NCBI GenBank assembly: GCA_900314655.1
Contig: OMWC01000004.1
Location: forward strand, 62,001-126,000
From: an uncultured Prevotellaceae bacterium
Lineage (GTDB): Bacteria > Bacteroidota > Bacteroidia > Bacteroidales > Bacteroidaceae
Direction of reading: 5' to 3'
DNA: 64,000 nucleotides
The position numbers and the translations under genes are program-made. Under the pieces are notes generated by a model. That model was not told the DNA's origin. It did not search any database and was given only the letters and a program-made list of their open reading frames with translations. Below, piece after piece: positions 7,346 to 16,593 of the stretch (within the stretch, counting starts at the first letter, position 1; each line of letters begins with the position of its first letter).

Positions 7346-8761
7346 ATGAATGAAAGAATAAAAAGAATGAAGATAAAATATCTGGTTCTGTTTATTGCTG
7401 CATTCCTCACAGGTCTGCCCTGCAAGGCGAAGGAGAAAATTGACACGCTCTACTCCTCTTCCGGTGACCGTATCATCCTGAATTACGGTATCACCCAGAA
7501 TGGCGGACAGATAACCGTGAAATTCGGAACGGTACATAAAAAACTCGGACAGCGGAACCTCTCGAAGTACAAAAAACTGAACGAGGTGGCAGTCGTGATG
7601 TTCGACCGCACCGGCAACTACCGCGAAATAAAGTTCGATGGTATGGGGACGGAAGCTTTCATGGTTCCTTCCAATCTGAACTATTCACGTTCGCAGGACG
7701 GTTACTTCCTTTTGCAGGATGAGCCGACGCTATCCTTCAGCCTGACATCCGGCAACAAGGCCCAAGTAAACATTCCGCTTTACTTGGCCCACTATGAAGG
7801 AAAACGGCACTATAAAGTATTTGCCAAATGCGGGAATCTGGTGATTGAGTCTAAGGCAGGTCAAGGAAAGAAAGGCCGTCCGGCAGCAGGTGGCAGAGTA
7901 ATTGAAAGCGATGAAGGTGGATACGAGAGTGTATCATCCGTAGAGGAAGAAGTGGTGGATGGCGGAGTTTCCCCCATCGACGAAGCAAGTATCCGTATCA
8001 CTACCATCAATTCGCTGCTGGAAAGAGCAACTAAACTGCCCTTGTCAGAGGACCTGACGCACGAGGTTCAGATGCTGAAGGAACTGCGTTTCAAGGTAAC
8101 AGATCCAGCTGTAACAGCCCAAATCAGCCAGGTACTCGAGTCCTACGAGAACAAAAAACAGGAATTGGAGCAAAAAGCTGACGCATCAGCCAAGGCAGAA
8201 CAAGCAGCACAAGAAGCTAAAGCCCAACAAGCTTTGGCCAGAAGTGATTCCCTCAATGCCATGCAGGCCCTACAGGCTGCCAAAGACAAGAAGGATCTAT
8301 TATGGATTATCTTGGGCGTAGTAGGATCCGCCCTGGCCTTCTTAGGCGGCAAACAAGTCTATCAGCAATGGAGCATGAAAAAGATGCAGAAGAACATGAT
8401 GGACAGTATGAAGAATATGATGAACCCAGGTGCGAGTGCTGATCTTGGCAATATGATGAACGGTATGACCGGTGCTAATAATCCTTTAGGCAACATCATC
8501 AACCAACAGCAACGTAAAGCAGAGCAGGCTGTCAGACGGACTCTGAGCAAAGAAGCAGAAGCCGCCAGGCAGAAACTGATGCAGATGAAGCATAAAGATA
8601 CGCCGATGGCACAAAACCCCACTTCCGAACAACGGCATGCCGCATCCACGCCTCAACGCCCTGCTCCCAAAAAGCCTTCACTAAACGATGCTATCCCCCG
8701 AAAATACAAGCGTTGGCGCAAACCTGGGACAGAAGATAACAGTAACAATGTAACAATTTGA
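7346..8761 (+). CDS. Single-pass membrane protein with periplasmic domain and Met-rich cytoplasmic tail
   Basis: The frame is open back to 7262, but the signal peptide (MKIKYLVLFIAAFLTGLPCKA) begins at 7367, so the ATG at 7346 (471 residues) or 7367 is the start; 7346 follows an AGGAAAAG stretch. Residues 40-170 repeat the domain of the previous gene (VAVVMFDRTGNYREIKF, then VNIPLYLAHYEGKRHYKVF). A linker and coiled coil (215-315) lead to one membrane helix (318-336, LLWIILGVVGSALAFLGG). The tail has a Met-rich stretch (MKKMQKNMMDSMKNMMNPG, from 344), a basic helix and a Pro/Lys-rich end. The topology puts the tail in the cytosol, where it could meet the conjugation enzymes or the baseplate. 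Family unknown. Confidence 0.7.
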   Translation: MNERIKRMKIKYLVLFIAAFLTGLPCKAKEKIDTLYSSSGDRIILNYGITQNGGQITVKFGTVHKKLGQRNLSKYKKLNEVAVVMFDRTGNYREIKFDGMGTEAFMVPSNLNYSRSQDGYFLLQDEPTLSFSLTSGNKAQVNIPLYLAHYEGKRHYKVFAKCGNLVIESKAGQGKKGRPAAGGRVIESDEGGYESVSSVEEEVVDGGVSPIDEASIRITTINSLLERATKLPLSEDLTHEVQMLKELRFKVTDPAVTAQISQVLESYENKKQELEQKADASAKAEQAAQEAKAQQALARSDSLNAMQALQAAKDKKDLLWIILGVVGSALAFLGGKQVYQQWSMKKMQKNMMDSMKNMMNPGASADLGNMMNGMTGANNPLGNIINQQQRKAEQAVRRTLSKEAEAARQKLMQMKHKDTPMAQNPTSEQRHAASTPQRPAPKKPSLNDAIPRKYKRWRKPGTEDNSNNVTI

Positions 8762-8767
8762 CGTGCA

Positions 8768-10558
8768 ATGAAAAAACTAAAAGTAACAGCGAGCATCTTA
8801 TTTATGCTGCTATCAGTAGTCGTGCAAGTCTCAGCATATCCCCCCAAAGGGGCAAAGCCGGTAACTGACCCCACGGTTGTCATCAATGACTTCCAATCAC
8901 ATCTGCAGAAGATTCCCTATCTGTCAGATGCTGGCATGACTACCCTTAACCATGAGATTGACGAGCATATCAAATGCTTGAAAAACTGGTCCAACAAAGA
9001 AGAGTATGCCAAGGAACACGACCTTTACCACTATCTGAAAGAGCAACGTGATTCCGTCAGCACCTATCACGACTATTCTGAGACAATAGTCAGCGATTTC
9101 CTTAGATCATACCAGTTTGCCGATGCGGAAAAGGAGACGACTTGCAGGGACAGCCTGAAGGCTGTTCTCAGTGACAGATTAGGAAAGATTGAGACTAGTC
9201 TGAACTTCCTTGACCGCGAAATGAATGGCGGAAATGAAAAATCGTTTTTCGACGGGTTAGACTGGAAGACCATTGCCGTCTGTGTTATTATCTTGCTATT
9301 AATAGGTGTTCTATATCTTCTTTTCAAAAAGAAATCACAGCCAGCAACTCCTGTTCCAGCAGCTCCAGCCAATCGAGTTGCTTCCTCGCAAGGAAATAAT
9401 GGTGATGCAGGAATTATCGTGCGCCGCAAGACGGCTACAATCCTAAAGAAACAAAGTCTGGAGGATGTCATAGGTAATCCCAACTATCTGCAAATTGACG
9501 CAGCAGACTTTACTTACGAATCGGCTGTCCGCCGTATCTATATCAAAAACACCTGCATCATCGACATCTACGAGATGTATGCAGAAGATCTCAGCAGGCC
9601 TGACAATCCGAAAGAGGATGGCTGTATAGTGCTGGGCAGATGGGTTTACGACAATGAGAGTCAGGAATATTATGTTTCCTTGGAACAAATTGTCCTGCCC
9701 GGTGATGATGCCGTCTTTGCAGAATATGAGCTGAACTTTGGCGGAAAGATTAAATTGAGAGTACTCGAACAATTACGCAAACTACGTCGCGAGACGAATT
9801 TCCAATATGATCTCACCTGCTGGATACACTCCCATCCTGGCCTGGGCGTATTCTTCAGTGTCTCGGATGTAAGTGTACAGACACAGTTGAAACATCCCAG
9901 CCATCCCAACTTCCTGACGGCAATTGTAGTAGATATTCTCACCCCGAAACAAGATCTCGGTATTTTCACCTATCGACGAGATACCACCATCAACTCGAAA
10001 AACGATCTCAAGAAGTTGTATTCACTACAAGAATGGTACGAATGGGCCGTGAATTCAATGAATGGTAATACTGACAATACTGATAAGGGCAACGAAGAAG
10101 TCAAGGAATTTAGCAGAGAGGATTTCTTTGACACCCTGGCTGATGCCACTGAGCGCAAGAAAGAATGCCAAGCTATTGGTCTTAGTCGTGAAGCCATTAT
10201 CGACATGTGCATGGCCATCTCTGAGCAATACAGCGGACTTGTAGCCCTTGTTCACGGGCACGAAAATGCACTGGAAGAAAAGAAGGAATACACGGCTACG
10301 GTTTTATCGAATAGCGAACAGGCAGACAAAGCCGACCTAATAGGATGTTTTGTGGTGGACAACCACCTCAGTATCCCTTCTATCCGTAAAGCGGTGGATA
10401 ACTATCTTGACAGAATCAAGTTTGTGCTGTTCTACTCGCCTGCAGAAGGTATTCTTACGACAATACCGGTTGACGGCAATGAGCTATCCACAAACGAAAA
10501 CAATTATGGCGAACAAAAACTAGAAGATCTTAAATTATGGACAAGAAGAAAAGCATAA
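8768..10558 (+). CDS. Membrane-anchored JAB/JAMM (MPN) isopeptidase
   Basis: A 596-residue protein. A signal peptide or anchor (1-23) is followed by a helical periplasmic part (24-163), one membrane helix (166-187, DWKTIAVCVIILLLIGVLYLL) and a cytosolic JAB domain at about 240-420. The zinc motif is complete: His354-Ser-His356-Pro357, six residues, Ser364, two residues, Asp367. The upstream Glu is probably 269 or 273. JAMM enzymes cut isopeptide or peptide bonds after ubiquitin-like proteins. Because the modifier here already ends in glycine, removal of conjugated modifier is the more likely task. The C-terminal 170 residues, with a strand-rich part (LVALVHGHENALEE, DLIGCFVVDNHLSI), are unassigned. 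The gene overlaps the next one by 22 bases, implying tight co-expression. Anchoring a JAB enzyme at the membrane is unusual. Confidence 0.88.
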   Translation: MKKLKVTASILFMLLSVVVQVSAYPPKGAKPVTDPTVVINDFQSHLQKIPYLSDAGMTTLNHEIDEHIKCLKNWSNKEEYAKEHDLYHYLKEQRDSVSTYHDYSETIVSDFLRSYQFADAEKETTCRDSLKAVLSDRLGKIETSLNFLDREMNGGNEKSFFDGLDWKTIAVCVIILLLIGVLYLLFKKKSQPATPVPAAPANRVASSQGNNGDAGIIVRRKTATILKKQSLEDVIGNPNYLQIDAADFTYESAVRRIYIKNTCIIDIYEMYAEDLSRPDNPKEDGCIVLGRWVYDNESQEYYVSLEQIVLPGDDAVFAEYELNFGGKIKLRVLEQLRKLRRETNFQYDLTCWIHSHPGLGVFFSVSDVSVQTQLKHPSHPNFLTAIVVDILTPKQDLGIFTYRRDTTINSKNDLKKLYSLQEWYEWAVNSMNGNTDNTDKGNEEVKEFSREDFFDTLADATERKKECQAIGLSREAIIDMCMAISEQYSGLVALVHGHENALEEKKEYTATVLSNSEQADKADLIGCFVVDNHLSIPSIRKAVDNYLDRIKFVLFYSPAEGILTTIPVDGNELSTNENNYGEQKLEDLKLWTRRKA

Positions 10559-12942
10559 CCATCCTGCGCGTACTATTTGCGTGCTTATTCACAATCTTTG
10601 CGCTTCCCATATCTGCACAGGACGTTTCAAAGATTCAGTTCTGTGATAAAAAGTATGAATACGGCGAAGGGAAGGACAGCATTACCTTATTCTTCAAAGT
10701 ATTGGATAAGAACGGGGAAGCTGTCAAGGATGTCACCTTGGCAAATCTGGAGAAATACCTTGTATTCTATGAGGAAGACAAGATGATTTCGCCTGACCGC
10801 TACAAATTGACGGCAGTCAACAGCGGCCAGCGCATACCCGGTGATTTCACATTCTCCGTCTTGGTTGACCTCAGCATTCCTGAAGAAGGAAAAGAACAGA
10901 TTTTCCAGACTATCGGCAAACTGGTGGAAAGTGCTCCCGACAGTTGTGTGTATATATCCTTCTTCGGTGACGAGGTATCTGCCAGTGAAATGGTAACGAA
11001 AGCCAACTATGAGAGTTTCAAGTCAAAGTTCCATAAACCGGCTGAAAGCAAGTGTTTCTATAGCGCACTCTATTCTAAGTTGACGGAATTCAGTTCTACT
11101 GCCGGTGAATTCGAAGGCGATATCAAGGCAGCTGCCGGTTATGCCAAAAACAAGGACATATTGCACCGTGCACAGACAGCCAAGGACAAGAACGTACTGT
11201 TCGTATTTACCGACGGCAACAAGCGTTCCGATGATGAGACTATCAGTTTCATAGAGGTTACAGACTACCAGTCGAACCCTGCACACCAGGTTCCGCGTGT
11301 TTATGCCATGTACTATACGGGAAATGGTGTTGATGAGAATGTAAAACTCACGTTGGAAGGCGTTTCCGTTCCCCGTGATGCCAACGGAACCATCTTGACT
11401 GAGCGCCAGGGATCTTATAAGCCTTCCAACGATATGGCCACAGTGTTGAGCAATTTCCAGCAGGTGGTCAACGATGCAATGTATGACTATGCCTTCACTT
11501 ACCGTGCCACTGAGAACAAAGCCTATACCGGACGTGTCACCTACATGGCAGAATGGAAAGGTATGGAATCAGGAAAAGGAGACTATTCCATCGGCACGGC
11601 CGAGACGCCTTGGCCACTGAAAGCAGAAAGCGCCGGCGATGCCATTGTCAAGATACTGATTGCCTTGTTGATGGCAATGCTGACTTTTGCATTCTTCTTC
11701 CTCGTGATGAAGGTGATTATCCCCTTCTTCAAGTCAAAGAAGTTCTCTGCACAGTATTATAAGAGTTATGTTCCCGAAGCCAATGTACAGCGCCGCATCT
11801 GCACCTACTGTCGTCAGGACATTCAGCCTGGCCAGTTAGTTGTGACAAAATGTAAGCATATCATGCACGTCAGTTGTTGGCAACAGAACGGCTATAAATG
11901 TGTGGAATACGGACAGAACTGTAAGGATGGCATCCAAGATCATGTGGATTGGAAAGATATCTTCAACAAACAATCACTACGTGATAGTTACCAGGCTTTG
12001 GCAGGCATCTTAGCTGGACTGATCAGTTGGATTATCTTTGAACTGATTGGTCGCGGAATGCTTACATCTCTTTCTACTGGCATTGCCAAGACTTTCTTCC
12101 GCAATGAGGAACAGATGGGTAACCTGTTCACAGACTGTGCAGGAAAGGTGTCAGCCTTCCTAGCCGTCGGATTCCTGCTCGGATTTTTCCTGTCGCTGGT
12201 ATTCAGATATAACGACGAATACCGTAAGAAAGATGCTAAGATCTATCTGAAAATCATAGGATTGTCGTTACTTACTGGTATTATCGGTATGGCAGCTTTT
12301 GCTGTCGGAGGAATTATCTTCTGCCTGTTACTGTCAGCAGTAGGCACCACTTATATCCCATGGTATTGCTCATTGCCCGCTTACATCTTATTCTCCATCT
12401 GCACGGCGTTGAGCCTGACCATCAAGTCATCCATTCCCATGAAGAGTGCACTTATCGGAGGCCTTTGCTCGGCAGTCATCGGGTTCATCGTGCTTTACTT
12501 CAGCGGATTCATAGGTTCCCGCTATGGATGGATGAATATGCTACTCGACTTCATTATTTACGGAGGAGGCCTCGGTGCTTCACTTGTAACGGTTCGTATG
12601 TTAGCAGAGCGTTACTTCCTTGTCATCAAGAACGGTGTGAAGGCAGGTCAGCGCATCCCTATCCATAAGTGGATGAACGCAACAGGAGGTGGAAACAAGG
12701 TGTCTATCGGTATGACCGGAGAATGCGAAATCCAGATGAACTGGGAAAAGAGTAACAAAGTGGCCAAGGAGCACGTTCAGCTCTACATTGACCAAGCCCG
12801 CACACTTCCCATGCTTAAACCGCTGGCTACGGGTGTTGTATATAACGTCCGCACGGAATTACCAGCCAACAAGCCTGTGGTTCTCTCTAACGGCGACAAC
12901 TTCAAGGTAGGCGATACCATCTTTGAATACGTCGAGAATTAA
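10537..12942 (+). CDS. vWA / RING-like / multi-pass / FHA-like membrane protein, candidate E3
   Basis: An 801-residue protein. After a signal peptide (1-27) comes a periplasmic vWA-like domain (about 45-320): the VLVDLSIP strand holds a degenerate MIDAS and NVLFVFTDGNKR a second metal-site strand. A membrane helix (about 370-397) leads to a cytosolic RING-like finger with eight ordered ligands: Cys422, Cys425, Cys439, His441, His444, Cys447, Cys455, Cys462. The first six spacings fit RING-H2; the last pair is six residues apart instead of two. About six membrane helices follow (484-688), keeping the C-terminus in the cytosol, where residues 715-801 look like an FHA domain (KVSIGMTGECEI, VAKEHVQLY, then NGDNFKVGDTIFEYV). 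FHA domains bind phosphothreonine, and a kinase lies downstream. With E1 and E2 next door, an E3 role is the natural proposal. It might equally be a structural anchor. Confidence 0.75.
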   Translation: MDKKKSITILRVLFACLFTIFALPISAQDVSKIQFCDKKYEYGEGKDSITLFFKVLDKNGEAVKDVTLANLEKYLVFYEEDKMISPDRYKLTAVNSGQRIPGDFTFSVLVDLSIPEEGKEQIFQTIGKLVESAPDSCVYISFFGDEVSASEMVTKANYESFKSKFHKPAESKCFYSALYSKLTEFSSTAGEFEGDIKAAAGYAKNKDILHRAQTAKDKNVLFVFTDGNKRSDDETISFIEVTDYQSNPAHQVPRVYAMYYTGNGVDENVKLTLEGVSVPRDANGTILTERQGSYKPSNDMATVLSNFQQVVNDAMYDYAFTYRATENKAYTGRVTYMAEWKGMESGKGDYSIGTAETPWPLKAESAGDAIVKILIALLMAMLTFAFFFLVMKVIIPFFKSKKFSAQYYKSYVPEANVQRRICTYCRQDIQPGQLVVTKCKHIMHVSCWQQNGYKCVEYGQNCKDGIQDHVDWKDIFNKQSLRDSYQALAGILAGLISWIIFELIGRGMLTSLSTGIAKTFFRNEEQMGNLFTDCAGKVSAFLAVGFLLGFFLSLVFRYNDEYRKKDAKIYLKIIGLSLLTGIIGMAAFAVGGIIFCLLLSAVGTTYIPWYCSLPAYILFSICTALSLTIKSSIPMKSALIGGLCSAVIGFIVLYFSGFIGSRYGWMNMLLDFIIYGGGLGASLVTVRMLAERYFLVIKNGVKAGQRIPIHKWMNATGGGNKVSIGMTGECEIQMNWEKSNKVAKEHVQLYIDQARTLPMLKPLATGVVYNVRTELPANKPVVLSNGDNFKVGDTIFEYVEN

Positions 12943-12987
12943 TATTTTGTTCTAAGTTCCAAGTTCTATGTATTAAAATAAAGAGCC

Positions 12988-14202
12988 ATGGAAAAAGACA
13001 AGAAATATGAATGGGGAGAGGGCGTCTTCACCCTTCTCTCGTGGTTCAGAAAAGAACGGGTGAAGAATGCAAAGGTACTTGTAGCAGGTGCCGGCGCATT
13101 AGGAAACGAAGTCGTCAAGAATCTGGCCTTATTTGGAGTCGGGCATATCTATGTGGTGGATTTCGACCGTATAGAACTGAGCAATCTGACTCGTTCTGTA
13201 CTCTTCCGCGAAGAAGACGCATACAACCATTCCTACAAGGCTGAGATTGTGGCAAAGAGGGCCAGAGAAATCAATCCCCAGATTAAAGTAACTCCAATTG
13301 TTGGCAATCTGTTCTCTGAAGTAGGTTTGGGACTCTATCGTTCTGTAGATGTCGTCATCGGATGTCTCGACAGCCGCATAGCCCGTTATCTTCTGAACCG
13401 CCTTAGCCTTCGTGCAGGTAAGAGTTGGATAGATGGCAGCATTGAGAATCTCACGGGAGTCGTAAAAGTCTATACACCTGGCATGAACTGTTATGAGTGT
13501 GGTCTTTCACGCGAAGAATTCAATAACATCATGCTTCGTACTGGATGTGCTGACGTGGTCAGGACGCAGAGTTCTGCAGGAAGGGTAGCAACGACTCCGA
13601 TCAGTGCCTCTATTGTGGGTGCGCTGCAGGTGCAGGAAGCCATGAAGCTCATCCACATGGAAGGAGAAGACGAAAGCCTACAGCAACCATCACCCTTCAA
13701 AACCTTGCAGGGCAGAATGCTTCGCTATGAAGGATTGACCAATATGATGAACATCTATCGTGTGGCGTCATGGAAAAACACATGTCCGGCGCATGAGCAA
13801 TGGAATGACATTAAGCCTTGTCAGGAACTAACAGCCTCCATGACTGTTGCCGCTGCACTCAAGACTATCAAGAAACTCTTGGGTGTCAAGTCGGTAGAAA
13901 TCAATATGCGTAACAACAAATTCATCGATAAAATCATCTCTGACCGCCCCGAAAAAGAATTCAATGTGATGATTCCTGAATCAAAGCTGGATGATGTCTT
14001 CAAGGCAGACAAAGAGATGAGACAGCTAAGCTACCGTACACTTTTCCACAAAAATTTCTACGAAAACATTGACAAGTCGTTTCCCTATCAGGAACTGACA
14101 CTTCAGCAGATAGGCATTCCACCATTCGATGTACTGCAAGTATCTACAGAGAAGGGAGGTTATTTCGTGGAATTGACAGGTGATGCCCCATTATTCGAAT
14201 AA
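12988..14202 (+). CDS. E1-like (ThiF/UBA family) modifier-activating enzyme
   Basis: A 404-residue protein. The nucleotide-binding core is canonical: VLVAGAGALG (residues 30-39), VVDFDRIELSNLTRSVLF (56-73) with the DxD and Arg positions, and a CLDSR segment (126-130). Cys168 and Cys171 (CYEC) form one visible half of a zinc site; Cys266 and Cys278 are candidates for the rest. Cys187 in RTGCADVVRTQ, in the crossover-loop region before PISASIVGALQVQEAMKLI, is the best candidate for a catalytic cysteine. The last 80 residues (ELTLQQIGIPPFDVLQV) resemble a ubiquitin-fold E2-recruiting domain. The enzyme would adenylate the C-terminal glycine of the modifier at 5212. There is no rhodanese domain as in MoeB-type sulphur carriers, and no molybdopterin or thiamine genes nearby. 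tssG starts 5 bases downstream. Confidence 0.9.
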   Translation: MEKDKKYEWGEGVFTLLSWFRKERVKNAKVLVAGAGALGNEVVKNLALFGVGHIYVVDFDRIELSNLTRSVLFREEDAYNHSYKAEIVAKRAREINPQIKVTPIVGNLFSEVGLGLYRSVDVVIGCLDSRIARYLLNRLSLRAGKSWIDGSIENLTGVVKVYTPGMNCYECGLSREEFNNIMLRTGCADVVRTQSSAGRVATTPISASIVGALQVQEAMKLIHMEGEDESLQQPSPFKTLQGRMLRYEGLTNMMNIYRVASWKNTCPAHEQWNDIKPCQELTASMTVAAALKTIKKLLGVKSVEINMRNNKFIDKIISDRPEKEFNVMIPESKLDDVFKADKEMRQLSYRTLFHKNFYENIDKSFPYQELTLQQIGIPPFDVLQVSTEKGGYFVELTGDAPLFE

Positions 14203-14207
14203 GCATC

Positions 14208-15110
14208 ATGGATGAGAATAGACAAGGCCTAATGATATCCAATATCCCGGAAGACATCAATGCTGAGGTGTTGTTGTCTTACGAGCCCATGGAAAAATGC
14301 GCTGTTTCTTTCGTTGGTCTTCACAAAAGAAATGCCTATAATGACATTATCGAAACTGAAGAGGACTATACAGGCCGGACACATATCAGTATCGGCCGCA
14401 ACAGCATTTACAACTCCTTGCCGGAGTATATGTTCCATCCAATCGACCGTTTTGACAATCTTCCCCAATACGAAGAAAAGGAACGCTTTCGGGAACAGAT
14501 AGATGAACAAGAGAAGGAAATAGAAGATGCATTCAGATTCTTTGCACCCATCGATATTATGTTGTTCCAACAGCGCATTCAGGTACGCAAGAAGATGGAA
14601 GCACTGGCTGACGGGAATGTCATCATGGAGAAAATATTAGGCGACCGTTTGACTGATTCCCAACTTCAAAACAGATTCATCCGACCATTCGTCCGTTTTC
14701 TCCCTCAATGTAAGAACATACGCGGCAACAAGACTCTTCTCACCATACTTCTCAGGAAAATCCTGATGGATGAAGGTCTTCACGTAGAGATACGCCATAT
14801 TACGGAATTGAAGAAAGACGACCATCCACGCTATGCTGACAGTGTTGACATGGAACTTGGAGAAGGCTACGTGGGCAACCAGTATTACGAGCCACTGACG
14901 GTTTACGAAATAAACTACTGGTCTGAGGATGAATGTTCCGACGATTTCATGAAATTTGTCAGCGAGATGGATGAGTTGCGGCTTTTCTTACAAGACTGGT
15001 TCCTCGCCGTTGACGAAGAACTTCGCTTTGACATTTCACACGACGAAATACCCCTGAGATTATCCGATGAGGTCTTTCGTAATTATCTTAACTATAATAC
15101 TAATATATAA
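14208..15110 (+). CDS. tssG: TssG-like T6SS baseplate subunit
   Basis: A 300-residue soluble protein. The segment HISIGRNSIYNSLPEYMFHP (residues 64-83), followed by an acidic helix ending in FRFFAPIDIMLFQQRIQVR, matches what I recall of Bacteroidetes TssG, where a SLPE..FH motif precedes an FF.P turn. TssG and TssF build the wedges of the T6SS baseplate. The gene sits 5 bases after the E1 gene and 6 before the tssK-like gene, in a block tssG-tssK-tssE-tssF. The rest of the protein is hard to judge by eye, so the call rests on that motif region and on order. Confidence 0.65.
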   Translation: MDENRQGLMISNIPEDINAEVLLSYEPMEKCAVSFVGLHKRNAYNDIIETEEDYTGRTHISIGRNSIYNSLPEYMFHPIDRFDNLPQYEEKERFREQIDEQEKEIEDAFRFFAPIDIMLFQQRIQVRKKMEALADGNVIMEKILGDRLTDSQLQNRFIRPFVRFLPQCKNIRGNKTLLTILLRKILMDEGLHVEIRHITELKKDDHPRYADSVDMELGEGYVGNQYYEPLTVYEINYWSEDECSDDFMKFVSEMDELRLFLQDWFLAVDEELRFDISHDEIPLRLSDEVFRNYLNYNTNI

Positions 15111-15116
15111 ACTACT

Positions 15117-16088
15117 ATGCCAAGAAGAATTAGTTGGAAAAAAGGAATGCGCCTGACCGATGAGGTGCTGAAGGCAGCCGACAATTGCACATCAGACGCC
15201 ATAGGACAGGCTTTGGTGCTCGCTTCCGCCGGCCGAATGGGATTGTTCCCGTCAGTACGCCCATTCCAGTTATCACTCAGTATAGCAAGAGGATTTGTGG
15301 AGGTGGAATCTCTCGACTGCCTCGCTATGACTCGAGGAGGGGATATCATAGACGTACAATTTGATACAAAGTTTTCAAACACCTTTGACTCACGCGTACA
15401 GATTCCCCAAGAAGACGAGCAGGAATTCCTCCTGACCATCAACCTGATTCCCGACAGTTGGAAAGAATCTGTTGAAGGTTATCAATCACAAGACTTTACC
15501 TTTTCTTTGGTAGGTCCCAAGACGGCTATTCCTGACCACTCCTTCCCCATCGCGCGAATCGTCAACAAAGAAGGATGGGAAGAAGATACCAGTCTTTTTG
15601 TCCCGCCATGTCTTTATGTCTCTTCCCATAGTAAGTTTGAAGAACTATACCAACAATTTATTGATTTGTTGAAAGCCATTGACGAGAAGACCAAAGCGGA
15701 GATAGATACTCAAGCCAAACAGGCAATTTCCATTTATTGGCCGGTAGTGCAGCAAATTCTCTTCACTGCCAATACCGAACATGAGACGATGACACCGATG
15801 AGTCTGCTTTCGGGTATTCAGCGAGTTATCGGTATTTTTACCTGTGCCTGTGAACTGGACGATGTTTTAAATTTGGAAGACGCAGACACATTCCGCGCCT
15901 TTGCCCGCATCCCATACAATCATAAGAATGCCTATCTGCGTATAAAACAAGGCCTTGGAATGTGCTATGCTATCAGTGAGAAGATAGAAAAGTTCAGTCT
16001 TCTCAGGGTTGAAGCTCAGCCTAAGCCCTCTCCTAAACCAGAACCTCCCAAAGATGACCGCCGCCGCTGGAACGGCCCTAATATATGA
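15117..16088 (+). CDS. tssK: TssK-like T6SS baseplate subunit
   Basis: A 323-residue protein. The N-terminus has the TssK-like pattern ISWKKGMRL (residues 5-13), then GRMGLFPSVRPFQLSLSIARG and a LAMTRGGDIIDV segment. TssK trimers dock the baseplate wedges to the membrane complex. The protein is shorter than proteobacterial TssK (usually about 440 residues), as expected for Bacteroidetes. A Pro/Lys-rich tail (PKPSPKPEPPKDDRRRW) ends it. Its stop overlaps the next start in an ATGA, so translation is likely coupled. Confidence 0.7.
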   Translation: MPRRISWKKGMRLTDEVLKAADNCTSDAIGQALVLASAGRMGLFPSVRPFQLSLSIARGFVEVESLDCLAMTRGGDIIDVQFDTKFSNTFDSRVQIPQEDEQEFLLTINLIPDSWKESVEGYQSQDFTFSLVGPKTAIPDHSFPIARIVNKEGWEEDTSLFVPPCLYVSSHSKFEELYQQFIDLLKAIDEKTKAEIDTQAKQAISIYWPVVQQILFTANTEHETMTPMSLLSGIQRVIGIFTCACELDDVLNLEDADTFRAFARIPYNHKNAYLRIKQGLGMCYAISEKIEKFSLLRVEAQPKPSPKPEPPKDDRRRWNGPNI

Positions 16089-16579
16089 AATATATCAGCA
16101 CGCCGCTTGAATTCAACGAAGAAGGCACACGGATTCTGCGAGAGATTGACGACAGGATCAAAGTGCTCGACAATTTGGTAGAACTGATTGTCTTCACACC
16201 CCGTGGCTCGTTTGAAGCCGATCCTGATTTCGGCTTTGAATATTGGAATCATGAATATTCAAATGTTCATTATCGCGAATTCAATAACAGTCAAACTGGA
16301 AGAGGTGCACGGGGTATTCAGAATGAGGTGACGAAGAAGGAGTGTGAAGACAGCATCAAAAACAGTCTTGCTTCTTATGAGCCTCTGCTGAAAAATGTTT
16401 CCGTATCCATAGAGTTGGATACCGCAGCAGATAAACAATTGCGGCGGAGAAACACTAACTCAAAATATGAAGTTGACGTCATTGTGGAGGGAAACCTTGA
16501 CGATGGATTAGGCACAAAATTCCCCTATAGAAAAGAGGTAACATTCCTAATAGAACCAACCGTAAAAAGATATAGATAA
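16085..16579 (+). CDS. tssE: TssE / gp25-like baseplate protein
   Basis: A 164-residue protein of the gp25/TssE lysozyme-like baseplate family. The TPRGSFEADPDFGFEYWNH stretch (residues 38-56) matches the conserved strand and FGF turn, and CEDSIKNSLASYEPLLKNV (92-110) matches the conserved helix. The family helps start sheath polymerisation. It overlaps tssK by four bases and precedes tssF by 14, as in known T6SS and phage baseplate gene orders. Confidence 0.85.
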   Translation: MKYISTPLEFNEEGTRILREIDDRIKVLDNLVELIVFTPRGSFEADPDFGFEYWNHEYSNVHYREFNNSQTGRGARGIQNEVTKKECEDSIKNSLASYEPLLKNVSVSIELDTAADKQLRRRNTNSKYEVDVIVEGNLDDGLGTKFPYRKEVTFLIEPTVKRYR

Positions 16580-16593
16580 AAAGCACCCGACAT

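Noticed and set aside
12988-14202. E1-like protein as MoeB/ThiF of cofactor synthesis
   Set aside because: No thiamine or molybdopterin genes nearby, no rhodanese domain, and the neighbours include an E2, a JAMM peptidase and a Ub-like gene.
5212-14202. The antiphage Bil (ISG15-like) four-gene operon
   Set aside because: That operon also has Ub-like, E1, E2 and JAB genes, but here the genes are interleaved with envelope proteins, a RING-like protein and T6SS baseplate genes, and the JAB and E1 proteins look different in architecture.
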